DNA of 64,000 nt from JBNAGF01 sp049801055 (GCF_049801055.1 NZ_JBNAGF010000016.1:1-64000), one strand, 5' to 3'; shown: positions 1-8,531, counted from the first letter of the stretch. Notes: a model not told the origin generated them from the letters alone. Numbers and translations: made by a program.

Positions 1-893
1 TGCAGCCCGACGCCTGTTCCGTCGAAGAGGGTGATCTGGTCATCGCTTGTGCGTCCCGGATTGGTTCCGTTGATGACGGCTCCGACCTGGGCGATGTCGT
101 TTTCCTTGATCAGGCCTTCGGCGATGGCGTGCTGGGCTTCGCCGATCGAGATCGACTGGGCCACTTCGTCGGTAAAGACCGACGCGCGTGCCAGCAGGGC
201 CGCTTCGACTTCCTGCTTGCCCTTGGTGTCGGTTCCCATGCAGGCGACATGGGTGCCGGGGGCGACGTGATCGGCCATCAGCGACGGCGCGAAGGCAGAG
301 GTGATCGAGATGATGACATCGGCTTCGGTCATGCCCGGCAGGTCGACCGCTTCGAACGGCACGCCGGCCTCGGCCGCGACCTTTTCGATATTGGGCAGCA
401 TTTCCGGGTGGTAGTTCCAACCGATCACCTTCTCGAAGTTGCGCTGCTCAAGCGCGGCACGCAGCTGGAACGTGGCCTGGTGGCCGGCGCCGACCATGCC
501 GATCACCTTGGCGTCTTCACGCGCCAGATGCTTGATCGACACCGAGGACGCGGCTGCGGTGCGCAGCGCGGTCAGCAGGTTGCCGCCCACCATCGCCTTG
601 GCCTTGCCGGTGTCGGGATCGAACAGGAACACGGTGGACTGGTGGTTGATCAGCCCGCGCTTTTCCAGATTGTTCGGCCAGTAGCCGCCGGCCTTCAGGC
701 CGAGCGTCAGGCCGGCGCGGTCAAAGCCGCCCTTGAAGCCGTAAAGCGCGTCTTCGTGGCCGATCGCCTCGCGAACGACCGGAAAGTTGTAGGCATCGCC
801 CGACGCCATGGCGGCAAAGACCTTCTCGACGGCATCAAAGGCCGCATCGCGGGTCATCAGGTCGGCGATTTCTTTTTCAGGGACAATCAGCAT
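1..893 (-). CDS. bhcD: BhcD, iminosuccinate reductase (3' end beyond window)
   Basis: Ornithine cyclodeaminase/mu-crystallin family. In the beta-hydroxyaspartate cycle this enzyme reduces iminosuccinate to L-aspartate, regenerating the amino donor used by BhcA. About 297 codons are present, against a usual length near 320, so only the C-terminus is missing. A Rossmann motif GAGHQA lies near residue 137, and the N-terminal half carries the family lysine/arginine region (GLKAGGY, NLLTALRTAAA). The ATG at 893 is preceded by GAAGGA. The gene lies 99 bp downstream of bhcC, behind a terminator-like hairpin. Family membership is clear; the specific substrate is inferred from the complete bhcABC context. 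Confidence 0.88.
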   Translation of the reverse strand, partial: MLIVPEKEIADLMTRDAAFDAVEKVFAAMASGDAYNFPVVREAIGHEDALYGFKGGFDRAGLTLGLKAGGYWPNNLEKRGLINHQSTVFLFDPDTGKAKAMVGGNLLTALRTAAASSVSIKHLAREDAKVIGMVGAGHQATFQLRAALEQRNFEKVIGWNYHPEMLPNIEKVAAEAGVPFEAVDLPGMTEADVIISITSAFAPSLMADHVAPGTHVACMGTDTKGKQEVEAALLARASVFTDEVAQSISIGEAQHAIAEGLIKENDIAQVGAVINGTNPGRTSDDQITLFDGTGVGL

Positions 894-905
894 TGTGATT
901 CCTTC

Positions 906-936
906 AAAAAAGCGGGGGTCGGCACACCCGACCCCC
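906..936 (-). terminator. Intercistronic terminator-like hairpin between bhcC and bhcD
   Basis: A perfect 9-bp GC-rich stem (914-922 with 928-936, loop CACAC) is followed on the minus-strand transcript by GC and six T residues (906-911). The bhcD ribosome site starts immediately afterwards. It has the form of a rho-independent terminator inside the operon and could lower bhcD expression relative to bhcABC or stabilise an RNA 3' end. Confidence 0.7.
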
Positions 937-992
937 CAAGGAACTGGCCACCATCGTGGCCCGGGGAGAGGTTTTCGTCAGGTCCGGCCGGA

Positions 993-2156
993 TCAGTAGG
1001 CCTTGCCGCGGGCCGAGACCGGCCAGACGGTTTCGACCTTGCCGTTGCGGACGCCGACATACCAATCGTGAACATTGGCGGTGGGGTCGCAGTGACCGGG
1101 CACCAGCTTCAGCTTGTCGTTCACTTTCAGCACTCCGCCGGGATCGGCGACAACGCCATGTTCGTCCGAGCACTTGATGTATTCGACATCATCGCGACCA
1201 AAGACCGTCGGCAGACCGCTGTCGACCGACTGCGCCTTGAGACCGGCATCCACGATGGCCTTGTCGGCCTTGGCGTGGCTCATCACCGAGGTGAGGATGA
1301 AGAACGCATTCTCCCACTCGCCCTGGTCGATGCGGTTGCCGTCTTGATCGAGAATACGGCCGTAATCGGCATCCATGAACGCGTAGGAACCGCACTGCAG
1401 CTCGTTGTAGACGCCCGAGTCGCTCTCGAAGTAGTAGGAGCCGGTGCCGCCGCCGCCGACGATGTCACACTCAAGACCCTCGGTCTTCAGCGTGTCGACT
1501 GCGTCTTTCACCATGGCAACCGCGATGTCGATCTTCTCTTTGCGGTCGTTGTAGTCGTCCATGTGCTGCATCGCGCCCTGATAGGCCTGGATGCCCGAGA
1601 ACTTGAGGCCTTCTGCCGCGTCGATCGCCTTGGCGATTTCGACAACTTCCGGCGTCGTCGTCACACCGCAGCGGCCCGCGCCACAATCGATCTCGACGAG
1701 ACATTCGATCTGAGTGCCGTGCTTTTGCGCCGCGGCAGACAGGTCGGCCACGTTCGCGATGTCGTCCACGCAGCAGATCGTGCGGGCGCCAAGCTTGGGC
1801 AGACGCGCCAGACGATCGATCTTGGCCGCTTCACGGACCTGGTTGGAGACCAGAACGTCCTTGATGCCGCCACGCGCAAAAACTTCCGCTTCGGAAACTT
1901 TCTGACAGCAAACGCCGCAGGCGCCGCCCAGTTCTTCCTGCAGCTTCTGCACGTCCACCGACTTGTGCATCTTGCCGTGGGTGCGGTGACGCATGCCGTG
2001 ATCCTTGGCATAGTCACCCATCTTCTTGATGTTGCGCTCAAGCGCGTCCAGATCCAGCACAAGGCAGGGGGTCTGGATGTCGGCTTCGTCCATGCCCGGC
2101 AGGGCGGGAACGTCAAAGCCAACTTCGAGGCCGTCGAGATTTACCGGTTTGTTCAT
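993..2156 (-). CDS. bhcC: BhcC, beta-hydroxyaspartate aldolase
   Basis: PLP-dependent fold-III enzyme of the D-threonine aldolase/D-serine dehydratase family, 387 residues. In the BHAC it condenses glycine and glyoxylate to (2R,3S)-beta-hydroxyaspartate. The PLP lysine is expected at K62 in the RTHGKMHKS motif, as in D-threonine aldolases. The C-terminal domain ends with the metal-site type residues of the family (PGHCDPT near residue 355). The ATG at 2156 lies shortly after a GGAGC element and 14 bp after the bhcB stop. The neighbours bhcB, bhcA and bhcD make the BHAC role far more likely than threonine catabolism. Confidence 0.92.
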   Translation of the reverse strand: MNKPVNLDGLEVGFDVPALPGMDEADIQTPCLVLDLDALERNIKKMGDYAKDHGMRHRTHGKMHKSVDVQKLQEELGGACGVCCQKVSEAEVFARGGIKDVLVSNQVREAAKIDRLARLPKLGARTICCVDDIANVADLSAAAQKHGTQIECLVEIDCGAGRCGVTTTPEVVEIAKAIDAAEGLKFSGIQAYQGAMQHMDDYNDRKEKIDIAVAMVKDAVDTLKTEGLECDIVGGGGTGSYYFESDSGVYNELQCGSYAFMDADYGRILDQDGNRIDQGEWENAFFILTSVMSHAKADKAIVDAGLKAQSVDSGLPTVFGRDDVEYIKCSDEHGVVADPGGVLKVNDKLKLVPGHCDPTANVHDWYVGVRNGKVETVWPVSARGKAY

Positions 2157-2170
2157 TGTCGTTGCTCCCT

Positions 2171-3139
2171 TCACAATGTCCACGGCAGCTTGTCGAGATC
2201 GACATTGCCGCCGGTGATGATCACGCCCACGCGCTTGCCCTTGAAGGCGTCGGGGTTCTTCAAAATCGTCGCCAGCGGCACCGCGCTGGACGGTTCCATG
2301 ACAACCCGCAGGTGCTTCCACGTCAGTTTCATCGCGTCGATGATCTCCTGCTCGGAGGCCGTGTAGATCTCCGACACATGGTTCGACACAAAATGCCAGG
2401 TCAGGTCCTTCAGCGGCACCAGCAGCCCGTCCGCAATCGTCTTGGGCGCGTCATCAGCAATGATGTGACCCGCCTTGAAGCTGCGATAGGCATCGTCAGC
2501 CTGCTCCGGCTCGGCCGCGATGATCCTGGTCTCGGGAGCAAGGTTCGACAGCGTCAGGCAGGTGCCCGAGATCATGCCGCCGCCGCCAATCGGCGCGACA
2601 ACCATGTCCAGCCCGCCGGTCTGCTCCAGAAGCTCCTTCGAACAGGTCCCCTGCCCCGCGATCACCCGCGGGTCATTATAGGGGTGCACGAAGTCGCCGC
2701 CGGTCGCGGCCTGCACCTTGGCAAAGGTCTCTTCCCGCGACGTGGTCGAGGGCTCGCATTCGGTGATCTTGCCGCCATAGCGACGGACCGTGTCCTTCTT
2801 GGCCTGCGGTGCCGTATGCGGCATCACCACGTTGCATGGAATGCCGCGCAGCATCGCCGCGTAGCTCAGGCACGACGCATGGTTGCCCGAAGAATGGGTG
2901 GCCACACCCTTTTTCGCCTGCTCCTCGTCCAGCCCGAACACCGCGTTGGTGGCACCGCGCACCTTGAAGGCGCCCGGCTCCTGGAAGTTCTCGCACTTGA
3001 AGAAGATCTCCGCGCCGGTCAGCTCGTTGAGATAGTTCGAGGTGCGGACCGGCGTGCGCCGGATATGCGGCTTGATGCGCTCATGGGCAACAAGCATGTC
3101 CGCCAGGGTAGGGATTTCCATGTCGAGACCGTCCTTCAT
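2171..3139 (-). CDS. bhcB: BhcB, beta-hydroxyaspartate dehydratase
   Basis: Fold-II PLP enzyme of the threonine/serine dehydratase type, about 322 residues. It dehydrates beta-hydroxyaspartate to iminosuccinate. K59 in the PGAFKVRGA motif is the expected PLP lysine, SSGNHA contacts the substrate carboxylate, and GGGGMISG binds the PLP phosphate. The ATG at 3139 overlaps the bhcA stop by one base (TGATG), which suggests translational coupling. A second ATG at 3121 has an AAGGA upstream and would give a protein starting MEIPTL, so the start is uncertain by six codons. Confidence 0.91.
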   Translation of the reverse strand: MKDGLDMEIPTLADMLVAHERIKPHIRRTPVRTSNYLNELTGAEIFFKCENFQEPGAFKVRGATNAVFGLDEEQAKKGVATHSSGNHASCLSYAAMLRGIPCNVVMPHTAPQAKKDTVRRYGGKITECEPSTTSREETFAKVQAATGGDFVHPYNDPRVIAGQGTCSKELLEQTGGLDMVVAPIGGGGMISGTCLTLSNLAPETRIIAAEPEQADDAYRSFKAGHIIADDAPKTIADGLLVPLKDLTWHFVSNHVSEIYTASEQEIIDAMKLTWKHLRVVMEPSSAVPLATILKNPDAFKGKRVGVIITGGNVDLDKLPWTL

Positions 3140-4329
3140 CAAGCGGCCGCTTTTTGCGAGGCGACCGTGGAGTTGCGATAGTAGTCCTGGGCCGCGGCAA
3201 CGCCCGAACCCAACTTGATGTCCAGGCCGAGGTCGGCCATCACCATTTCGGCGGTGGCAATACCGGACAGCGCCAGAACGTCGGTCAGCTGACCCAGGTG
3301 ACCGATCCGGAACACCTTGCCGGCAACCTCGCCAAGACCAACGCCATAGGCGACGCCGTACTTGCTGGCCGCATGGGTCACGATATCCGTCGCATTAAAA
3401 CCTTCCGGCGTCTTGATCGCGCTGACCGTGTCGGAATAGACATCCGACGACTGCGCGCAGAGCTCCAGACCCCAGGCATTCACCGCCAGGCGCACGCCCT
3501 CGGCAATGCGGTGGTGACGGGCAAAGACATTCTCTAGGCCCTCGTCCAGCAGCATCTCGGTCGCCAGCTTCAGACCATTCATCAGGCCGACAGCGGGGGT
3601 GTACGGATAGGCATTGGCGGCATAACCCTTCTGCATGTCACGAATGTCGAAGAACGTGCGCGGCAGGGTCGCGCCCTCAACCGCAGCCATCGCCTTGGGC
3701 GAGAAGCCCACAATGGCCAGACCCGCGGGCAGCATGAAGCCTTTCTGCGAACCGGTCACGGCAATGTCCACACCCCATTCGTCCATGCGGAAATCCATCG
3801 AGGCAATCGAGGACACACCGTCAACAAACAGCATCGCCGGGTGACCGGCCGCGTCCAGCGCCTTGCGCACCGCGCCAATATCCGACTTCACGCCGGTGGC
3901 GGTCTCGTTATGCGTGGCCAGAACAACCTTGATCTCGTGGTTCGTATCCGCCTTCAGGATCTCTTCGTAACGATCCGCAGGAAGACCCGTGCCCCAGGTC
4001 GCCTCGACAACCTGAACATCAAGACCATGACGCTGGCACATGTCGATCCAGCGGTGACTGAACATCCCGTTGCGCGCAGCAAGAACCTTGTCGCCAGCGC
4101 TCAGCGTGTTCGTCAAAGCCGTCTCCCAGCCGCCCGTCCCAGTCGACGGGAAAATGAAAATCTCAGCCGTCTCGCTCTTCAAAACCTTCTTTACACCCGA
4201 AAGCGCAGGATGAAGAATCTCTCCAAACAAGGGAGAACGGTGGTCAATCGTCGGCATGTAAATCGACTTGCGGATCTCCTCCGGCATGTTCGTTGGACCA
4301 GGGATAAATACGGGATTCTGAAAGCTCAT
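3139..4329 (-). CDS. bhcA: BhcA, L-aspartate:glyoxylate aminotransferase
   Basis: Class V (fold-I) aminotransferase of the serine-glyoxylate type, 396 residues. It transfers the amino group of aspartate to glyoxylate, making glycine and oxaloacetate, the net product of the BHAC. K196 in GSQKGFMLP is the PLP lysine and D170 the ring-nitrogen partner. The ATG at 4329 follows a GGAGACACC element. It is first in the bhcABCD operon and shares a 168-bp control region with divergent bhcR. Serine-glyoxylate aminotransferase activity cannot be excluded from sequence, but the operon argues for the BHAC. Confidence 0.92.
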   Translation of the reverse strand: MSFQNPVFIPGPTNMPEEIRKSIYMPTIDHRSPLFGEILHPALSGVKKVLKSETAEIFIFPSTGTGGWETALTNTLSAGDKVLAARNGMFSHRWIDMCQRHGLDVQVVEATWGTGLPADRYEEILKADTNHEIKVVLATHNETATGVKSDIGAVRKALDAAGHPAMLFVDGVSSIASMDFRMDEWGVDIAVTGSQKGFMLPAGLAIVGFSPKAMAAVEGATLPRTFFDIRDMQKGYAANAYPYTPAVGLMNGLKLATEMLLDEGLENVFARHHRIAEGVRLAVNAWGLELCAQSSDVYSDTVSAIKTPEGFNATDIVTHAASKYGVAYGVGLGEVAGKVFRIGHLGQLTDVLALSGIATAEMVMADLGLDIKLGSGVAAAQDYYRNSTVASQKAAA

Positions 4330-4355
4330 GGGTGTCTCCTTCCGTCGTTGGATTG

Positions 4356-4369
4356 ACAATATTGTATAC
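4356..4369. promoter_or_regulatory. Palindromic element ACAATATTGT-ATAC upstream of bhcA
   Basis: ACAATATTGT (4356-4365) is a perfect 10-bp palindrome overlapping GTATAC (4364-4369), 27 to 40 bp upstream of the bhcA start. GTATAC recurs ahead of glcB (8580-8585), also on the promoter side. It may be part of the bhcA promoter or an operator. Confidence 0.4.
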
Positions 4370-4386
4370 CCTGAGTCGCCCAAATT

Positions 4387-4409
4387 TTTTTGAAAGCTGA
4401 TTTCAAAAA
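4387..4409. promoter_or_regulatory. Candidate BhcR operator: 23-bp perfect inverted repeat
   Basis: TTTTTGAAA, spacer GCTGA, TTTCAAAAA: a perfect 9-bp inverted repeat in the bhcA-bhcR divergent region, just upstream of the bhcR promoter. IclR-family regulators bind palindromes of this size and often of TGAAA/TTTCA type. Assignment to BhcR is inferred from position and symmetry. Confidence 0.6.
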
Positions 4410-4434
4410 CTGCATTGTCTAGTAATTTCTAATT

Positions 4435-4463
4435 TTGACAAAGGGTTATGTTTTTCATACAGT
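4435..4463 (+). promoter_or_regulatory. sigma70-type promoter of bhcR
   Basis: TTGACA (4435-4440), 17-bp spacer, TACAGT (4458-4463). Transcription would begin near 4470, leaving a leader of about 28 bases before the bhcR ATG. The inverted repeat at 4387-4409 lies directly upstream. Confidence 0.65.
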
Positions 4464-4497
4464 GATTTCAGCTTTCACTTACAAACGAAGGGATTTT

Positions 4498-5346
4498 ATG
4501 TCGATTCAAGATAATGCCGAAAGAGAGCCGCGAAAGGCCCGCGGGCGACCGAGGGACTGGGACGATAAAACCGAGCAGAATACGATCAAGTCTCTGGATC
4601 GTGCGATGCGGGTGTTCGAATTTCTCAGCGAAACCCAAGGCAAGGCGCTGACCTCGATTTCTTCGGAAACGGGCCAATCCCCGGCAACCGTTTACCGCAT
4701 CCTCGTCACTCTGGAAGGCAGAGGTTTGGTGGAGTTCAATACCGAAGAACAGCTTTGGCATATCGGTCCGCGTGCCTTCGTTATCGGAGCGCGTTTCCTC
4801 CGGCGGACCAGCCTTGTAGACAGGGCGCGCCCGATCCTGAGGAAATTGATGGAAACCACAGGCGAAACCGCCAACCTTGGTGTTCAGAAGGAAGACGCTG
4901 TGTTGTTTTTGAGCCAAGTGGAAACGCATGCAAGCATCCGCGCCTTCTTCCCGCCGGGATCTCTCTCCCCGATGCACGCTTCGGGAATTGGCAAGGCACT
5001 GTTGTCCGAGATGTCGGATGAAAGGTTGGAACGGTTGATCAGGTCCGCAGATCTCGAGGCCTTTACCGCTAAGACGATCACCGATCTCGAGAACCTCAAG
5101 AACGACATGGTAGCGGTTCGCAAACGGGGGTTTTCCATTGACGACGAGGAAAAGAACCTTGGCATGCGATGCATCGCGGCCCCGGTCTTTGACGTGAATG
5201 GCGAGGCCGTTGCAGGGATTTCCGTTTCCGGGCCCACCAGCCGAGTCAGTTCGGACCTGATCGAAAAATTGAGCCGCCCCGTGATGGAAGCGGCTCAGGA
5301 ACTCACACTTGCGATCGGAGGTTTGACTACTCGGCCGCAGGTTTGA
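4498..5346 (+). CDS. bhcR: BhcR, IclR-family regulator of the BHAC operon
   Basis: 282 residues. An N-terminal winged helix-turn-helix (about residues 33-92) is followed by an IclR effector domain (about 110-275), the usual two-domain layout. The ATG at 4498 has GAAGGGA four bases upstream; an earlier in-frame start at 4435 would lie inside the promoter -35 and is not used. The gene diverges from bhcA and has its own promoter. In Paracoccus denitrificans the homologous IclR regulator controls the bhc genes and responds to glyoxylate; the same role is inferred here. The 3' end overlaps the stop of the convergent cupin gene by 20 bp. Confidence 0.88.
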   Translation: MSIQDNAEREPRKARGRPRDWDDKTEQNTIKSLDRAMRVFEFLSETQGKALTSISSETGQSPATVYRILVTLEGRGLVEFNTEEQLWHIGPRAFVIGARFLRRTSLVDRARPILRKLMETTGETANLGVQKEDAVLFLSQVETHASIRAFFPPGSLSPMHASGIGKALLSEMSDERLERLIRSADLEAFTAKTITDLENLKNDMVAVRKRGFSIDDEEKNLGMRCIAAPVFDVNGEAVAGISVSGPTSRVSSDLIEKLSRPVMEAAQELTLAIGGLTTRPQV

Positions 5347-6196
5347 GTTGTTGCGACTGCGCAGGGATCGTCGCGTGCGGCTTTAGTGCCATATGACGGT
5401 TGACGTCTTTATAGAGCAGATAGCGGAAATTGCCTGGCCCCCCGGCATAGCAGGCCTGGGGGCAGAAGGCCCGCAACCACATATAGTCGCCAGCCTCGAC
5501 TTCGACCCAATCCTGATTCAAGCGATAGACAGCTTTTCCCTCAAGCACATAGAGACCGTGCTCCATTACGTGCGTTTCTGCGAACGGAATCACGCCACCG
5601 GGTTTGAAAGTGACAATCGTGACGTGCATGTCATGGCGCAGGTCTGTCTGATCCACAAAGCGCGTTGTGCCCCAATGTTCGTTCGTACCCGGCATCCATG
5701 CAGGTTCGATATCACGTTCATTGGTGACGAAGGCCTCGGGTGCATCGAGCCCGTCCACCGGCTCATATGCCTTACGGATCCAGTGGAACCGCGCCGCGAC
5801 TTTGCCTTTGTTCTTCAGAGTCCAGTTGCAGCCCGCGGGCAGATAAGCGTACCCGCCTTCTTCCATGTCGTGAGCAACGCCGTCGATCGTCAGATGCACG
5901 CCACCTTCGACAATGAACAGCACGGCTTCGGCCTGCATATCCAGTTCCGGCCGGTCGCTACCGCCACCGGGGCCTACTTCGGCGATATAGTGGGAAAAAG
6001 TCTCTGCAAATCCGGACAGAGGTCGGGCTATTACCCAAAACCGGGAGTCATTCCAGAATGGCAGAAATGAAGTAACGATGTCTCGCATCGTTCCTTTTGG
6101 AATCACCGCATAGGCATCCGTAAAAACGGCACGGTCGGTCAACAACTGTTCCTGGCCGGGATGGCCTCCATGCGGGGCGAAGTAATTTGCGGTCAT
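5327..6196 (-). CDS. allE: (S)-ureidoglycine aminohydrolase (Mn-dependent bicupin)
   Basis: 289 residues with two cupin domains (about 70-140 and 190-265). The second holds E207-x-H209-x3-H213 and Q247, matching the manganese ligands of plant and E. coli ureidoglycine aminohydrolase. The enzyme releases ammonia from (S)-ureidoglycine to give ureidoglycolate, the precursor of glyoxylate in purine breakdown. The ATG at 6196 follows TAGGAG. No other allantoin genes are in the window; the neighbours are glyoxylate users (bhc operon, glcB), which fits glyoxylate supply. The glcB terminator separates it from glcB, so it probably has its own promoter. Confidence 0.85.
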   Translation of the reverse strand: MTANYFAPHGGHPGQEQLLTDRAVFTDAYAVIPKGTMRDIVTSFLPFWNDSRFWVIARPLSGFAETFSHYIAEVGPGGGSDRPELDMQAEAVLFIVEGGVHLTIDGVAHDMEEGGYAYLPAGCNWTLKNKGKVAARFHWIRKAYEPVDGLDAPEAFVTNERDIEPAWMPGTNEHWGTTRFVDQTDLRHDMHVTIVTFKPGGVIPFAETHVMEHGLYVLEGKAVYRLNQDWVEVEAGDYMWLRAFCPQACYAGGPGNFRYLLYKDVNRHMALKPHATIPAQSQQLKPAAE

Positions 6197-6320
6197 AAAT
6201 GCTCCTAGGGGCAGCGTTTTGCAACACTATGGCCCTCGGGCCGGAACTCAAAAACCCTCAAAGCGCCGACAGCTCCTTTCAGAGATACTTGATAATTCAA
6301 TGCAACCTTCTGAAAGCTTA

Positions 6321-6352
6321 AGAAGAAAACGGCGAGCATTCTGCTCGCCGTT
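6321..6352 (-). terminator. Rho-independent terminator of glcB
   Basis: An 11-bp stem (6328-6338 with 6342-6352), 3-base loop, followed on the minus strand by TTTTCTTCTT. It begins 14 bp after the glcB stop codon. Confidence 0.85.
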
Positions 6353-6365
6353 CTCACTTGTTCGT

Positions 6366-8531
6366 TTACCTCTGCGCCTTAAGCTCTAGCCGGCGCTTGT
6401 GGAGAACCGGCTCGGTATATCCTGACGGTTGCTCGCGACCTTGAAAAACAAGATCGCAGGCTGCCTTGAACGCATAACCGTCATAGCCGGGCGCCATCGG
6501 CAGATAGGCCGGATCACCGGCATTCTGGCGGTCGACGACCTGGGCCATCTGCTTCATGATTTCCATGGTTTCGGATTCGGATACGATACCGTGATGCAAC
6601 CAGTTGGCTATGTGTTGGGCCGAGATACGGCAGGTGGCACGGTCTTCCATCAGACCAACATCATTGATGTCGGGCACTTTCGAACAACCGACACCCTGAT
6701 CGATCCAACGAACAACATATCCCAGGATACCCTGCGCGTTGTTTTCGACTTCGCGATTGATCTGCGACGGGGTCCATTTGCGGTAAGCCGCAAGCGGAAT
6801 ATCCAGCAGTGCATCCACATAGGCCCGACGTCCGCCTTTGGCCAACTCGGCCTGAACGGCCATCACGTCAACCTTGTGATAGTGGGTCACGTGGAGTGTT
6901 GCCGCCGTTGGGCTGGGCACCCATGCACAGTTCGCGCCGGCGCGCGGGTGTTCAATCTTCTGCTCCAGCAATGCTGCCATGCGATCCGGTACGGCCCACA
7001 TGCCTTTGCCGATCTGGGCCTTGCCGGACAGCCCGCATTCAAGGCCGATATCGACATTCTGATTTTCGTAGGCAGTGATCCAGCTTTTGCGCTTGATGAA
7101 ATCCTTGCGGCTGAACGGCCCTGCCTCCATCGAGGTGTGGATCTCGTCGCCGGTCCGATCAAGGAAGCCGGTATTGATGAAACAAACTCGGTTCTTTGAA
7201 GAACGGATACATTCCTTGAGATTGACGCTGGTTCTGCGCTCTTCATCCATGACGCCCAGCTTCACCGTATGCCGCGGCAGGCCAAGAGCGTTCTCGACAT
7301 GGGTAAAGATGTCATCGGCAAATGCGACTTCTTCGGGTCCGTGCATCTTGGGCTTCACCACATAGACCGAGCCCTGGACCGAGTTCCGGTTCCCGTCCGC
7401 CTTTTTCAGGTCATGGATCGAGATCAGAGTCGTGACCATCGCATCCATAAGGCCTTCAAAGACCTCGTTGCCATCTGCGTCGTGGATTGCCGGGTTCGTC
7501 ATCAGATGCCCGACGTTCCGAACCAGCAACAACGCACGTCCCTTCAGAGAGAGGGGTGACCCATCGGGCGCAAGAAATTCACGATCCGGGTTCAGGCTGC
7601 GAGTGATGGTGTTTCCACCCTTCGAAAAGGTCTCGGACAGGTCGCCCCGCATGAGCCCCAGCCAGTTTGAATAGGCAAGAACCTTTTCTTCGGCATCAAC
7701 GCAGGCGACCGAATCCTCGCAATCGATGATCGCTGACATGGCCGATTCGAGCCGGATATCAGCCAAACCGGACGGGCTCCGTTTGGCGATCGGTTTCGTG
7801 GAATCAAAGACCATTTCCACATGCAGGCCGTTATTGCGCAGTACAATGGAATCGGGCTTGGCCGCGTCGCCGGTGTAGCCCACGAATGCTTCGGGCTGAA
7901 TCAGGGTCGACCCGTCCACAATCAGGGCACCGTTAACGATGCTGAAGGACTTTGCGCCGTCAAAGCTGGTCGATGTCAGCGGAAATACCTCGTCGAGGAA
8001 CACACTGGAACGCGCGACAACACGGGCACCGCGACCGTCATCAAAGCCACCCGCGGGCGGGAGGCTTCCCATTGCATCGGTGCCATAAAGGCAGTCGTAC
8101 AGGCTGCCCCACCGCGCATTGGCAGCGTTCAGAACAAAGCGGGCATTTGTGGACGGAACAACCAGCTGCGGCCCGGGCACCAGAGCGATCTCGGGGTCGA
8201 CATTTCTGGTCTCGATACTGAAATCTTCACCCTCGGGAACCAGATACCCGATCTCTTCCAGAAACGCTTTGTATGCATCGGGATCATGCGGCTTGTCGCG
8301 GTTGGCAATGTGCCACGCGTCGATCTTGTCCTGCAGGTCTTCTCTTTTTTGCAGCAATTCCCGGTTCCGAGGAGTGTAGTCTCTCACCAGCTCGGAAAGT
8401 CCGGTCCAAAACTGATCAGCAGTTATATCGGTTCCTGGCAGTGCCTTGTCCTCGATGAACTGCACCAGTTCCACTGCCACCGAGAGGCCTTCGCGATCGC
8501 AATAGGTCGATTCTGTAGGTTGCTTTGGCAT
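6366..8531 (-). CDS. glcB: Malate synthase G
   Basis: 721 residues, the normal length for the single-polypeptide G isoform. It condenses glyoxylate with acetyl-CoA to malate. Typical segments are VVPSTNARF-VLNAANARWGSLYD in the N-terminal part and the TIM-barrel pieces RLESAMSAIIDCEDSVA and ITAYENQNVDIGLECGLSGKAQIGKGMW (read in parts). The ATG at 8531 starts MPKQPTEST, 29 codons inside a longer open frame. It is transcribed as a single gene ending at its own terminator. Together with the BHAC it gives the cell two routes for glyoxylate, and the upstream region carries a GTATAC-type repeat resembling one near bhcA. Confidence 0.95.
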   Translation of the reverse strand: MPKQPTESTYCDREGLSVAVELVQFIEDKALPGTDITADQFWTGLSELVRDYTPRNRELLQKREDLQDKIDAWHIANRDKPHDPDAYKAFLEEIGYLVPEGEDFSIETRNVDPEIALVPGPQLVVPSTNARFVLNAANARWGSLYDCLYGTDAMGSLPPAGGFDDGRGARVVARSSVFLDEVFPLTSTSFDGAKSFSIVNGALIVDGSTLIQPEAFVGYTGDAAKPDSIVLRNNGLHVEMVFDSTKPIAKRSPSGLADIRLESAMSAIIDCEDSVACVDAEEKVLAYSNWLGLMRGDLSETFSKGGNTITRSLNPDREFLAPDGSPLSLKGRALLLVRNVGHLMTNPAIHDADGNEVFEGLMDAMVTTLISIHDLKKADGNRNSVQGSVYVVKPKMHGPEEVAFADDIFTHVENALGLPRHTVKLGVMDEERRTSVNLKECIRSSKNRVCFINTGFLDRTGDEIHTSMEAGPFSRKDFIKRKSWITAYENQNVDIGLECGLSGKAQIGKGMWAVPDRMAALLEQKIEHPRAGANCAWVPSPTAATLHVTHYHKVDVMAVQAELAKGGRRAYVDALLDIPLAAYRKWTPSQINREVENNAQGILGYVVRWIDQGVGCSKVPDINDVGLMEDRATCRISAQHIANWLHHGIVSESETMEIMKQMAQVVDRQNAGDPAYLPMAPGYDGYAFKAACDLVFQGREQPSGYTEPVLHKRRLELKAQR

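Noticed and set aside
129..2366. 745-codon open frame on plus across bhcD, bhcC and part of bhcB
   Set aside because: Antisense reading of real genes; high GC at third positions keeps it open. Low-complexity His/Arg/Val-rich translation, no domain or ribosome site.
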